Shown here piece by piece: positions 54,250 to 62,862 of a stretch of 64,000 bases of DNA. How positions within the stretch are numbered: position 1 is the first letter of the stretch; each line of letters begins with the position of its first letter. The stretch spans positions 62,001 through 126,000 of the forward strand of contig JAFGXL010000015.1 of assembly GCA_016936655.1 (NCBI GenBank), read 5' to 3'. The translations under genes were made by a program, and so were the position numbers. A model generated the notes under the pieces. The model was not told the DNA's origin. It saw only the letters and a list, made by a program, of their open reading frames with translations, and did not search any database. Source of the DNA: Nitrospirota bacterium. GTDB taxonomy: Bacteria; Nitrospirota; Thermodesulfovibrionia; Thermodesulfovibrionales; Dissulfurispiraceae.

Positions 54250-56036
54250 CACAGTTCAGCCTTTTTGACAACATACAGCCAGAAAAAGTGAAGCATACCC
54301 AGTCTGCCGGAGATGCACAGGATTTCGACTGCTCAAAGCTCGGCGAAATAACCCTGCGAGTAATGCCTCCGTCATCAGCATCACCGGTCGGAATAGCTCT
54401 GAGGCTCGACAAGAATAATGCCTGTTATGTTCCTCTCAACCACCGGGACGGACAGAATGCAGATGACACGCTGCTGATCTTAAAAACTATCTGTGAATCT
54501 GAAAATACAGCAAAGACAGGGCATGACATAAAAAACCTGATGCTATCTCTCAGCAGCGAAGACATAAAGATAAAAGGTATGCTGCATGATGTTATGCTCG
54601 CCTCTTATCTGCTCAATCCGAATCTGTCTGACCATAGTCTCGAAAACATATGTCTCGAGCATATGATGATTAAAAAAACCTCGCTATCTGACCAGTTCGG
54701 CAAGACAGTTTTTACTGATATTCCTGTAAAGGATGCGGCTGAATTCAGCTGCCACGAGACCGCCCTGATATCTGATCTTCGGAGCATAGTGTTTGACAAA
54801 CTAAAGAATGAAGGGCTTGAGAGGCTCTATTACGATCTCGAGATGCCGCTGATATATGTGCTTTATGACATGCAGAGCAGAGGAGTGAAGATTGATCTCA
54901 TAAAGACATCTGAGATATCAAAAGAACTTGAGCGAGAGCTGGATAGTCTCCAGTCAAAGATATACTCTCTTGCAGGAGAGGAGTTCAACATCAATTCACC
55001 AAAACAGCTCGCTAGAATACTTTTTGATGTGATCGGACTTCGGCCCACAAAAAAGACCAAGACAGGATTTTCAACCAACATAGAGGTGCTTGAAGAACTC
55101 GCAAAGGTGCATGAACTGCCGCAGGAGATAATCAACTACAGGGGACTGCACAAGCTCAAGACAACTTACATCGATGCGTTACCGCAGCTTGTGAAGCCCG
55201 AAACAGGCAGGATACATACAACACTAAACCAGACGATTACAGCAACAGGCAGACTCAGCAGCAGCGACCCTAATCTCCAGAATATACCCGTACGCGGTGA
55301 GTGGGGTCCAAGAATTAGGGCGCTCTTTGTTGCTGAAGAGGGCAATCTTCTTCTGTCAGCAGACTACTCTCAAATAGAGCTCAGGGTGCTTGCGCACCTT
55401 AGCGGAGACGAGGTGCTGATTAAAGCATTCCAGAACAATGAAGACATCCATACCCATACTGCCAGAGAAATATTTGGTGTTGAAGCTGCTGATGTCACCT
55501 CTGAGATGCGCAGGACTGCAAAGACGATAAACTTTGGCGTTGTGTATGGCATGTCTCCTTTTGGACTGTCAGAAGCTCTAGGCATTTCTCCAAAAGAGGC
55601 AGGCATATTCATAGAGAGCTACTTTAGCAGACATGACGGGGTAAGAAAATATTTTGATGCTGTTATAGAGGCAGCAAAAAAAGATGGATTTGTGACAACA
55701 CTTATGGGAAGAAAGCGCCAGATACCCGACATTAACAGCTCAAACGCGAATCTGAGGCAGCAGGCAGAAAGGCTCGCCATGAACAGCCCGATACAAGGGA
55801 CTGCTGCTGATCTGATAAAAAAAGCGATGCTGAGCGTATCGCAGCGGCTTAAGGCAGAAAGCATGAGATCTGTAATGATACTCCAGATACATGATGAGCT
55901 GCTGCTCGAGGTGCCTGAGCATGAGGCAGAACGAGCAAAAGTAATTGTTACAGAAGAGATGGAGAGTGCGATCCAAATTTCTGTGCCGATAAAAGTAGAG
56001 GCAGGCATAGGCAGAAGCTGGGCAGATGCGCATTGA
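54246..56036 (+). CDS. polA: DNA polymerase I, polymerase part (split gene)
   Basis: A 596-aa Klenow-like protein. The N-terminal part corresponds to the 3'-5' exonuclease fold, but the DxE catalytic motif is replaced (ITLRVMPPSSASPVG), so proofreading is likely lost. The polymerase domain is intact: motif A SADYSQIELRVLAHL, motif B RRTAKTINFGVVYG, motif C QIHDELLLEVP, plus TATGRLSSSDPNLQNIP. It begins MTQFSLFDN at ATG 54246, coupled to the exonuclease stop by ATGA; AGAGG about 14 bases upstream is a poor ribosome site. The exonuclease and polymerase together would be about 905 aa, the normal Pol I size. Confidence 0.93.
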   Translation: MTQFSLFDNIQPEKVKHTQSAGDAQDFDCSKLGEITLRVMPPSSASPVGIALRLDKNNACYVPLNHRDGQNADDTLLILKTICESENTAKTGHDIKNLMLSLSSEDIKIKGMLHDVMLASYLLNPNLSDHSLENICLEHMMIKKTSLSDQFGKTVFTDIPVKDAAEFSCHETALISDLRSIVFDKLKNEGLERLYYDLEMPLIYVLYDMQSRGVKIDLIKTSEISKELERELDSLQSKIYSLAGEEFNINSPKQLARILFDVIGLRPTKKTKTGFSTNIEVLEELAKVHELPQEIINYRGLHKLKTTYIDALPQLVKPETGRIHTTLNQTITATGRLSSSDPNLQNIPVRGEWGPRIRALFVAEEGNLLLSADYSQIELRVLAHLSGDEVLIKAFQNNEDIHTHTAREIFGVEAADVTSEMRRTAKTINFGVVYGMSPFGLSEALGISPKEAGIFIESYFSRHDGVRKYFDAVIEAAKKDGFVTTLMGRKRQIPDINSSNANLRQQAERLAMNSPIQGTAADLIKKAMLSVSQRLKAESMRSVMILQIHDELLLEVPEHEAERAKVIVTEEMESAIQISVPIKVEAGIGRSWADAH

Positions 56037-56100
56037 CTCATTAATCAATACGGTATAGCATTATTTTATAAACAGCCGCTGTGGTAGATGAGGTGACAAG

Positions 56101-57069
56101 ATGAAAAAATCAGAGCTTCTGGAAATGCCTCTTTCAGAATTAAGAACAATCGCAAAAAATGAAGGCATAAAAGCTGAGCGCACATGGAAGAAAGATGATT
56201 TTGTAAAGATGATACTCCAGACTGAAAAAGCCACTCATAAGAAAAAGACTAAAAAAACGACTCAAAAAACGACATCTGCCAAAGAAGAGAAGCCTCAAAA
56301 AAGCGCACAAAAGATCGCTGCTAAAAAACCGGCAAAAAAGAGCAAAACCAGAAAGCCGGTTATTGCAACTATCAGCAGGAAAAAACCAGTCAAGCCTGCG
56401 CCTAAAAAAGAGGCAGCAGTTTCTAAATCTTTTACTGACATTGGATCGCTCACAGTAGCAGAACTGAAGCTTATAGCAAAAGAGTGCGGAATTAAAATAT
56501 TAAAAGACTTCAGAAAAGCTGATATCCTTAAAGCTATCACAAAAGCAAAGTCACCCACACATACAGAACCAGAACAAAAAAAGACTTCGTACATAAAGTG
56601 CAGCGAGATTTCAAAACCTGAATCTGCCATAGACATTGATGATTACAGACCTGCTTTATATAAGAAGCTTTCAGCGCTTGAGAATATCAAAGCAGCTCTG
56701 TCTGAACCAGTATCCACAAAAAACAGACTCACATCCATGATTGTTAGTCAGGATCAAATGCTGGTATTTTGGCAAATTATTGAAAAAACTTTTGGCAGTC
56801 TGAATCTTAAATTTACAGACAGTGCAACTGGCGCATTTTTTTATATCCCTGTGGCTGACAGTGCTGCTGAGCGGGTTGTCTGCGTAAAACCGGGCTGCAT
56901 ATATGATGTGGAGATTGGCACAATAGCAGGCTCTGGCAGGTTCAGCACAATTGCACGATCAAAAGCAGCAAAAACACCATCTGAAAATGTTAGAATAGAA
57001 GCTCTGAATGAGGGCGCAAAACTGCCTCCAAAATTTTTCAGAACACCTTTGCCAAAAGGCTCTTATTAG
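56101..57069 (+). CDS. DUF4912 protein with two Rho-N/SAP-like motifs
   Basis: A 322-aa protein. Two short helical motifs of the Rho N-terminal/SAP type flank a very basic spacer: LSELRTIAKNEGIKAE (about 13-28) and LTVAELKLIAKECGIK (about 118-133). The spacer (about 42-108) is Lys-, Thr- and Ala-rich like histone H1. Both features suggest nucleic-acid binding. The C-terminal half is DUF4912 (MLVFWQIIEKTFG, CIYDVEIGTIAGSGRFSTIA), a fold of unknown role. GAGGTGACAAG precedes the ATG. It lies seven bases before tRNA-Leu. Confidence 0.82.
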   Translation: MKKSELLEMPLSELRTIAKNEGIKAERTWKKDDFVKMILQTEKATHKKKTKKTTQKTTSAKEEKPQKSAQKIAAKKPAKKSKTRKPVIATISRKKPVKPAPKKEAAVSKSFTDIGSLTVAELKLIAKECGIKILKDFRKADILKAITKAKSPTHTEPEQKKTSYIKCSEISKPESAIDIDDYRPALYKKLSALENIKAALSEPVSTKNRLTSMIVSQDQMLVFWQIIEKTFGSLNLKFTDSATGAFFYIPVADSAAERVVCVKPGCIYDVEIGTIAGSGRFSTIARSKAAKTPSENVRIEALNEGAKLPPKFFRTPLPKGSY

Positions 57070-57075
57070 TAAAAA

Positions 57076-57158
57076 GCGAGAGTGGCGGAACTGGCAGACG
57101 CACCAGACTTAGGATCTGGCGGGCAACCGTAGGGGTTCAACTCCCCTCTCTCGCACCA
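57076..57158 (+). tRNA. tRNA-Leu (anticodon TAG)
   Basis: Cloverleaf of a class II tRNA: acceptor GCGAGAG/CTCTCGC, anticodon stem CCAGA/TCTGG with loop CTTAGGA giving TAG, a variable arm (CGGGCAACCGT), T loop TTCAACT, discriminator A and encoded CCA. It reads CUA. It follows the DUF4912 gene closely. Confidence 0.93.
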
Positions 57159-57644
57159 TATAATCAATGAGTTAACTATAAAATATTAGGGTACAAATAG
57201 GGCACAAAACATTTCTATTTAGAAGTCCATCTTAGAGATAAAACTATTCGCCTCCAGCTCAAATTTATTTAATTAAATATATTTTTTAGTTGCCAAAATG
57301 GACTCTATAGAGGCTAAAGTCAAAAACAAATAAATTCTGCTGCTACTTCAGGCACGAAGTCACTCTTGACTCAGATTAAAGAAAAGTCATAGTTTAATAA
57401 AGCATAATAGGTGCGCTTATCTTGCAGCAATGGGAATATGAAAAAGCGAGAAGGAAGTTTACTGCGGATGTGAAGTTGGACTTGGACTTGCCTCGCTTTT
57501 GTAGATATTCATAAGCTTGAACATTACGCCTGCTTAACCCTCGATTTCCTATATACATAATCATGTCAGTTTATTACAATTGAAACTTATATGTGTCCTC
57601 TGAATCTAAGGAAGTCCACTGTATATGCTTCTGTAGTGAAGACA
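57159..57644. other. Non-coding gap downstream of tRNA-Leu
   Basis: About 490 bases without a credible gene, AT-rich. It contains a long imperfect hairpin from GAATATGAAAAAGCGAG (about 57437) to CTCGCTTTTGTAGATATTC (about 57494-57512). The position just after a tRNA gene is typical of integration sites, but I see no integrase fragment or repeat of the tRNA end. Confidence 0.4.
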
Positions 57645-57678
57645 AAAAAAAAGGCACCCTTAAGGGTGCCTTTTTTTT
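57645..57678. terminator. Bidirectional terminator after the cytochrome c peroxidase gene
   Basis: A perfect palindrome with core GGCACCCTTAAGGGTGCC (57653-57670) flanked by eight A residues on one side and eight T residues on the other, 13 bases after the peroxidase stop. Confidence 0.92.
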
Positions 57679-57691
57679 GTTCACATCTTAC

Positions 57692-58684
57692 TTATTTAGT
57701 AGAGCGTTTAAACTTGCGCTGGTTTTCTAAAGTTTTTAAGAAAGCAACTATTGATGCAGTAGTTTGGGCATCGAGATTTTTATTAAGCTGATGCTCAGCC
57801 ATGATTTTTACTGCTTCATCTAGACGGTGTGTAAAACCATCGTGGAAGTATGGCTCTGTTTTGGTGATGTTGCGCAGACTTGGTACTTTAAACATCATGC
57901 GGTCAACTTCATTGCGAGTTGCTTCAAAACGGCCTTGGTCTTTCTGGTTAGGATACGGCTTCATTAAGCCGGCTTTTTGGTATAGTCTAGCACCTAACAA
58001 TGGACCGCTATGGCATATAGTACAGGAATTGTCCATAAAGGCTTTTAGCCCAGCTAATTCTTCTTGACTAAAGTTGTTTTCACCTTTCAAGAAAGCATCA
58101 AAACGGTCTTGGGTGATAAGTGTGCGTTCAAAAGCAGCAATGGCTTCAGCTATATTGTCGTATGTTAATGAGTTTGGACCAAAAACTTTGGCAAATTCAG
58201 CTTCATAGCCAGCTTTTTTTATAGCAGCAACAGCCGCTTCTTCACTAGGCATAGCCATTTCTACCGGGTTTAGAATAGGACCTTTTGCCTGTCCTTTTAG
58301 GTCAGCAGCGCGGCCGTCCCAGAACTGTACGAAGTGAAAGCCTGCATTCCAGACTGTGGGGGAGTTGCGAGTACCCATAGTGCCTTTAGGAGCTCCGGGG
58401 GATACTTTTACATTATCTACACCGCCTCGGTTTTCATCCAGACGATGGCAGGTATTGCAAGACTGGGTACCTGTTACTGAAAGCGCAGTTTCAAAATAGA
58501 GTTTTTCGCCCAAAGCAATTTTTTCAGCGGTGTCTTTTTCGCTGCCGGGCATTGTCTTGGGTAAAGGTTCAAAGAAGTTTTTCGCCTGTGCGCGTATGGA
58601 ATTGCTGTCCAGGCTGGCTGCAGTTGCAAAGCTTATAGCCATTGCTAGCACTATTCCGGCAAATGAGATCAACAGTTTCATCAT
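57692..58684 (-). CDS. Di-haem cytochrome c peroxidase (CcpA/MauG family)
   Basis: Reduces hydrogen peroxide to water in the periplasm with electrons from cytochrome c. The start at ATG 58684 (AAAGGAG upstream) gives 330 aa with a signal peptide of about 22 residues (MMKLLISFAGIVLAMAISFA). Haem sites are C76NTCH80 and C221TICH225. The family motif RNSPTVWNAGF and the C-terminal FKVPSLRNITKTEPYFHDG are present. Base and codon use look different from the neighbouring genes, and no related electron-transfer genes are adjacent, so transfer is possible. It implies exposure to oxygen. Confidence 0.93.
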   Translation of the reverse strand: MMKLLISFAGIVLAMAISFATAASLDSNSIRAQAKNFFEPLPKTMPGSEKDTAEKIALGEKLYFETALSVTGTQSCNTCHRLDENRGGVDNVKVSPGAPKGTMGTRNSPTVWNAGFHFVQFWDGRAADLKGQAKGPILNPVEMAMPSEEAAVAAIKKAGYEAEFAKVFGPNSLTYDNIAEAIAAFERTLITQDRFDAFLKGENNFSQEELAGLKAFMDNSCTICHSGPLLGARLYQKAGLMKPYPNQKDQGRFEATRNEVDRMMFKVPSLRNITKTEPYFHDGFTHRLDEAVKIMAEHQLNKNLDAQTTASIVAFLKTLENQRKFKRSTK

Positions 58685-58840
58685 GGTTCTCCTTTTATAG
58701 AGTAGCGACTTTATAGATATATAGTAATAAACCTGGTATTTAAAAAACAATAGTTTTTAATAATTGTTATTAAAGATAATTTCAAAGCTATTTATAGCAA
58801 CTGAACAATTGCCCCATATAATTAATACAATAAGCATTTA

Positions 58841-61606
58841 TCAAAATAATTTTGAAAGATATCTTGATTCCAAATCAGTTGTTGTTAGCGGCTTACTATA
58901 GAGGAATCCCTGCACTTTGTCGCATTTCGAACGCTCAAGGAATTGCAGCTGTTCTTCTGTCTCTACACCCTCTGCGATAGTCTGCAGATTCAAGCTCTTT
59001 GCGATCATAATAACCGCATTAGCTATAGAAGACTCATTGGGATCAGTTGTAAGGTCTTTTATAAAAGATTGGTCTATTTTAAGATGATGTATAGGCAGGC
59101 GTTTAAGGTAGCTTAGTGATGAATAGCCTGTGCCAAAATCATCTATTGATATAAGAATGCCCATATCAGCCAGCCTGTTCAGATTAGAAATTATAGTATC
59201 TATGTTAAGCATAGCCATATGCTCTGTTATTTCCAGCTCAAGCATTTGAGGAGGTATTCCGGTAGCAGCAATTATATCCTGTACTTTAGCTACAAAATCC
59301 TTCTGCCTCAGCTGTGATGTAGAAATATTAACTGCTATCCTTACATTACTGAATCCGTTCTTTTCCCATAATGAGTATTGCCTGCATGCATTATTGAGCA
59401 CCCACTCTCCGATAGGTATTATAAGACCGGTCTTTTCTGCAAGCTGAAGAAACTGCTTTGGATACATAAGACCCCTCTCAGGATGATTCCACCTTAATAA
59501 GGCCTCAACACCAACAATCTTTTTCTCGGGTATCTCAAACTGCGGCTGGTAGTGAAGCTCAAATTCAGACCTCTGGAGAGCATGGCGCAAGTTGTTTTCG
59601 AGCATCATCTGCTCAAATGCCTTCACATTCATAGCAGGACTGTAAAAGTGATAGCTGTTTCTTCCCTGATCCTTTACATGGTACATAGCAGCGTCGGCAT
59701 TTTTAAACAGCATGTCCGCTGTCTCGCCATCAGAAGGATAGATGCTGACACCCATGCTGGCTGAAACATAAAAGCTATGCCCGCAGATATCCCATCTTCT
59801 GTCTATAGCTGTTAGTATCTCCTTGGCTATCCTTGTAGCATCATCAGGGTCTGATATATTGTTAAGAAGTATCGTGTACTCATCACCGCCCATTCTTGAT
59901 ACAGTATCGCCCTCTCGCAGCCTCTCTTTTATAAGACCCGCAACTTCCCTTAAAAGCTGATCTCCAACAGAGTGACCAAGGGTGTCATTGATAGTCTTAA
60001 AATAGTCCAGATCAAGAAACAGCACAGCTAAAAGCTGCTTGTTCCTATGAGCATTTGCTATTGCGAGTGTGAGCCTGTCATTAAAAAGCAATCTGTTCGG
60101 CAGTCCTGTCAAGGGATCATGGTAAGCCTGATACCTTATGGTCTCTTCCATCTGCTTTCTCTGGGTCACATCTAATACTGTACCAATTACAGCAGGCATG
60201 CCATTATATTCTGTGCATATTCCATTTGCCTCTACTTCAATCAGCTCGCCGTCTCTTCTGCGGCCTCTAAAACAGTAGTGTATATCTTTTGCTGACCTTC
60301 CGGAACACTCCACTAAGCTTGTGCCTACATCAACCCTACTAGCTTCTGATACAAGATCTAGCATAGACTTGTTGTGCAGAATCTCCTGACGACTGTAACC
60401 GAATATCTCGGCGAATTTAGGATTCACATACTTAAGCTTGTCGTCCTGTACTATATAAATACCCACAAGAGACTGTTCAACAAGCCCTCTGAATTTGGAC
60501 TCGGCTGCCAGCAGAGTCTCCTGAGCAATTTCTCTCTGCATTATCTCCTGCTGGAGCTGCCGCATCTGCCTTACATCTTGGCAAACCACTACAATTCCGA
60601 GCGGTTCGCTGCTACTGTCGCTTATCAAAGAAAATGAAAGCTTTACAGGTACCATCTCTCCCGAACTGCACCTGAGCTCGTCCTCATAAACATATGTATG
60701 AGAATCAGAAACGCTTATACTACTGAGCGCCTTGTTTAACCTGTCTGTCCTTGACACAAACATCTCAAAAGGCATACCAACTATTTTGGATTCATGGCAA
60801 TTGAGAATCTTTTCTGTCTGTTGGTTAACCTTTGTTATACGCCCCTCTTTGTTTAGCAGAATCAGCATATCCATCATGTGCGAGACAATTTTGTCAGCAG
60901 CTATAGAGGGCGTAATCGTCATTAACGAATACTTGTACATCGAGTACCATATGCCTAAAACCCATATGAGTATAAGAAGTGAAGCTATTGAAGGCAGCGC
61001 GTATATGCCGGCAAGAGGCATTATTGTATCTGTAACTATAGATAGCATAAGAGCAGGAAATGCTGTAGCTACTATAAATGAGATCTGCTTTTTTATGCGG
61101 CTGCTTTTTGATCTGAATGCCCATATTGCTGCTATTACCAATTCACTTATTATAAAAACCGTATAGTAGGCTACATACGCAAAAAACCATATCGAAAACT
61201 CCGGAGCAACTTCACACCAGCTCGACCCACAGCGCACCAGATCTTTGACCAAAAGAATGTCTGTCCATGTCTTGTTAAGGAAAAGAGCTGCTGGGGCATA
61301 CAAAACTATATACGTCCACCAATTCTTCAATAGCCTGTTTTTTTCTGTGAGTATAAGGATAAAATGCAGGGATATTGCAGGAAACAGAGTCCAGCCGGGA
61401 GCTGATATATGATACCAGAAAAATGCTGACTCTTTATCAGGAGCAGAATAAAAAAAGATATAAGAAAATGCCCATAGCGCAAAGCTGAGACAGAGAGCGA
61501 AAAATACCCTGTTCAGAAGAGCTTTTGAATCTTTTTTTAGTGTGTAATATCCAAGGAATAGATAAAAAATGAAAGCAAATACAGCAAACAGAGAAAAAAT
61601 GTTCAT
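58841..61606 (-). CDS. Membrane 7TM-PAS-PAS-GGDEF-EAL cyclic di-GMP protein
   Basis: A 921-aa protein starting at ATG 61606 behind a G-rich ribosome site. Residues about 1-225 form seven membrane spans of the histidine-kinase N-terminal 7TM type. PAS1 covers about 235-345 and PAS2 about 370-485. The diguanylate cyclase domain carries GGDEY (motif RMGGDEYTILL), and the phosphodiesterase domain starts FELHYQPQF with EALLRW and the later metal motif IDDFGTGYSSL. Both catalytic motifs look intact, so it could make or break cyclic di-GMP. It may influence the MshEN-like CheA in this window, but that is speculation. Confidence 0.93.
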   Translation of the reverse strand: MNIFSLFAVFAFIFYLFLGYYTLKKDSKALLNRVFFALCLSFALWAFSYIFFYSAPDKESAFFWYHISAPGWTLFPAISLHFILILTEKNRLLKNWWTYIVLYAPAALFLNKTWTDILLVKDLVRCGSSWCEVAPEFSIWFFAYVAYYTVFIISELVIAAIWAFRSKSSRIKKQISFIVATAFPALMLSIVTDTIMPLAGIYALPSIASLLILIWVLGIWYSMYKYSLMTITPSIAADKIVSHMMDMLILLNKEGRITKVNQQTEKILNCHESKIVGMPFEMFVSRTDRLNKALSSISVSDSHTYVYEDELRCSSGEMVPVKLSFSLISDSSSEPLGIVVVCQDVRQMRQLQQEIMQREIAQETLLAAESKFRGLVEQSLVGIYIVQDDKLKYVNPKFAEIFGYSRQEILHNKSMLDLVSEASRVDVGTSLVECSGRSAKDIHYCFRGRRRDGELIEVEANGICTEYNGMPAVIGTVLDVTQRKQMEETIRYQAYHDPLTGLPNRLLFNDRLTLAIANAHRNKQLLAVLFLDLDYFKTINDTLGHSVGDQLLREVAGLIKERLREGDTVSRMGGDEYTILLNNISDPDDATRIAKEILTAIDRRWDICGHSFYVSASMGVSIYPSDGETADMLFKNADAAMYHVKDQGRNSYHFYSPAMNVKAFEQMMLENNLRHALQRSEFELHYQPQFEIPEKKIVGVEALLRWNHPERGLMYPKQFLQLAEKTGLIIPIGEWVLNNACRQYSLWEKNGFSNVRIAVNISTSQLRQKDFVAKVQDIIAATGIPPQMLELEITEHMAMLNIDTIISNLNRLADMGILISIDDFGTGYSSLSYLKRLPIHHLKIDQSFIKDLTTDPNESSIANAVIMIAKSLNLQTIAEGVETEEQLQFLERSKCDKVQGFLYSKPLTTTDLESRYLSKLF

Positions 61607-61712
61607 ACAATGCCCCCCCATTCCATGGCATGCTTATACAACATAAACTCCCGTACAGTCATTATAATTGAATGATTGTTTTTTGGAAATACAAAATTTG
61701 CTCAAAAGCATG

Positions 61713-61740
61713 TTGACATTCTTTTTAAATTTGCTATCCT
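61713..61740 (+). promoter_or_regulatory. Sigma-70 type promoter of the small membrane-protein operon
   Basis: TTGACA (61713-61718), a 16-base spacer and TATCCT (61735-61740), 18 bases before the first microprotein start at 61759. Confidence 0.6.
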
Positions 61741-61758
61741 ATAAAAAAGGCGGAAAAA

Positions 61759-61866
61759 ATGACAAATAAGATCAGCACATTCAAATTTTTGAGACCCGGG
61801 TGGTGGATACTGCATGCTATAGGCATTGCAGCAGTATATGCTCTCGGCAATGTTTTAGGGAGATAG
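61759..61866 (+). CDS. 35-aa membrane microprotein with GWWxLH motif (paralogue 1)
   Basis: Starts at ATG 61759 shortly after a promoter, with AGGCGG as a weak ribosome site. The peptide has a basic N-terminus (MTNKISTFKFLR), the motif PGWWILH, and one hydrophobic helix ending ALGNVLGR. It shares R-x-G-W-W-x-L-H and the downstream IA and LG positions with the next gene. I recognise no family. The paired Trp and a His at the membrane surface could bind a cofactor or a partner subunit. Confidence 0.6.
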   Translation: MTNKISTFKFLRPGWWILHAIGIAAVYALGNVLGR

Positions 61867-61867
61867 T

Positions 61868-61981
61868 ATGCTCCAATACTTTATGAAATACAGATTGGGC
61901 TGGTGGCTGCTTCATATAGCAGCAATAGCTTTCACCTTCTGGCTTGGCAAGACCATAAACTTTCAGCAGGTTATCCGATGA
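61868..61981 (+). CDS. 37-aa membrane microprotein with GWWxLH motif (paralogue 2)
   Basis: Starts one base after the stop of paralogue 1, with GGGAG as a well-spaced ribosome site inside it. The peptide has MLQYFMKYR, then LGWWLLH, and a hydrophobic helix ending [13 protein letters not shown]. Similarity to paralogue 1 over about 25 residues indicates tandem duplication. Its stop overlaps the ATG of the next gene (ATGA), implying coordinated synthesis of all three membrane proteins. Confidence 0.6.
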   Translation: MLQYFMKYRLGWWLLHIAAIAFTFWLGKTINFQQVIR

Positions 61982-62385
61982 GAAAATCTCTGCTGGCTGC
62001 GCTGTTTTTGATAGCGCTGGGTGGCTTCCTGCTTCACTATAGAATACATCATTTCATGATTCCTGACCCTCTAAATCCGGGGCAGATAATCTTCAGCTGC
62101 ACCATGTTTCTTGCAACATTGCTGCCTCTTATAGACATGTTTGTTGTTACAACGCTCTTTGTATGGAACAGGACAGCTTTATACGGCTATCTACTAAACG
62201 GACTTATTGTAATCTATGGCAGTATACTGATGGCTCACTATAGCATTATGCAGTTCAGCATAAAGGCCATACCTTTGGCTGACTGGTGGCTAAAGTCCAC
62301 CCTGCCAGATATAGCGATATTATGGGCTGATTTCTTTATAGGAAAAGCTCTTTACGATCTAATAACAGGCAAGCTTCAAAAATAA
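61978..62385 (+). CDS. Multi-span membrane protein following the microproteins
   Basis: A 135-aa protein starting at ATG 61978, coupled to paralogue 2 by ATGA. An in-frame start at 61903 is rejected because it overlaps paralogue 2 and adds a non-hydrophobic stretch. Four membrane segments are predicted (about 5-20, 38-58, 68-90, 105-125). Histidines near membrane faces (LLHYRIHHF and MAHYSIMQF) could bind haem or a metal. No family is recognised. It is followed by an Fe-S scaffold gene 17 bases on. Confidence 0.6.
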   Translation: MRKSLLAALFLIALGGFLLHYRIHHFMIPDPLNPGQIIFSCTMFLATLLPLIDMFVVTTLFVWNRTALYGYLLNGLIVIYGSILMAHYSIMQFSIKAIPLADWWLKSTLPDIAILWADFFIGKALYDLITGKLQK

Positions 62386-62402
62386 GAAAGACCGGAGGTT
62401 CA

Positions 62403-62624
62403 ATGAAAGAAGAAGTTACAGCAATTATCAATCAAATTCGGCCAATGTTAAACGCAGACGGCGGAGATGTAGAGCTGATTGATATAACGGACGACGGCAC
62501 TGTAAAAGTGAAGCTGCTTGGCGCATGCGGCCACTGCCCAATGTCCACCATGACGCTAAAGATGGGAATAGAAAAGACTCTGAAAGAACGAGTACCCGGT
62601 GTAAAAGAGGTTGTAGCTGTATAA
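62403..62624 (+). CDS. Nfu-type iron-sulfur scaffold (NifU C-terminal domain)
   Basis: A 73-aa stand-alone Nfu domain that holds or delivers [4Fe-4S] clusters. The key motif is C42-G-H-C45 in [18 protein letters not shown], with the opening [17 protein letters not shown] typical of the family. A strong CGGAGG site precedes it. It lies in the operon with the membrane proteins and a DUF2892 gene, in a genome rich in Fe-S enzymes. Confidence 0.93.
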   Translation: MKEEVTAIINQIRPMLNADGGDVELIDITDDGTVKVKLLGACGHCPMSTMTLKMGIEKTLKERVPGVKEVVAV

Positions 62625-62650
62625 ATATTTTGATTATCTGGAGGGATTAA

Positions 62651-62854
62651 ATGACAAAGAATGTTGGCACCAATGACAGCAGATTAAGGATAGCGCTCGG
62701 GATAATTTTGTTGATTCTTGCCCTGTTTGTAACCAGCGCAACCTGGCTGAGCGTATTACTTTTTATTCTTGGCATTGTAAGCATCTTCACAGGCTTTTCC
62801 GGTTTCTGCGCACTCTATACCCTGTTTGGCATAAATACAGCTAAAAAAGAATAG
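62651..62854 (+). CDS. DUF2892 (YgaP-type) small membrane protein
   Basis: A 67-aa protein with two hydrophobic spans (about 15-31 and 34-50), the pattern NVGTNDSRLRIALGIILL and ILGIVSIFTGFSGFCALYTLFGI, matching DUF2892. In YgaP this domain is fused to a rhodanese and forms a membrane dimer. Here it stands alone. TGGAGGG is the ribosome site. Confidence 0.85.
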   Translation: MTKNVGTNDSRLRIALGIILLILALFVTSATWLSVLLFILGIVSIFTGFSGFCALYTLFGINTAKKE

Positions 62855-62862
62855 GGAATCTA

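Noticed and set aside
57159-57644. Integrase or attachment site after tRNA-Leu
   Set aside because: No recombinase fragment and no direct repeat of the tRNA 3' end could be found in the sequence at hand.
61903-61977. Upstream start of the four-span membrane protein
   Set aside because: That stretch is the coding region of the second microprotein in another frame; the coupled ATG at 61978 gives a better membrane start.
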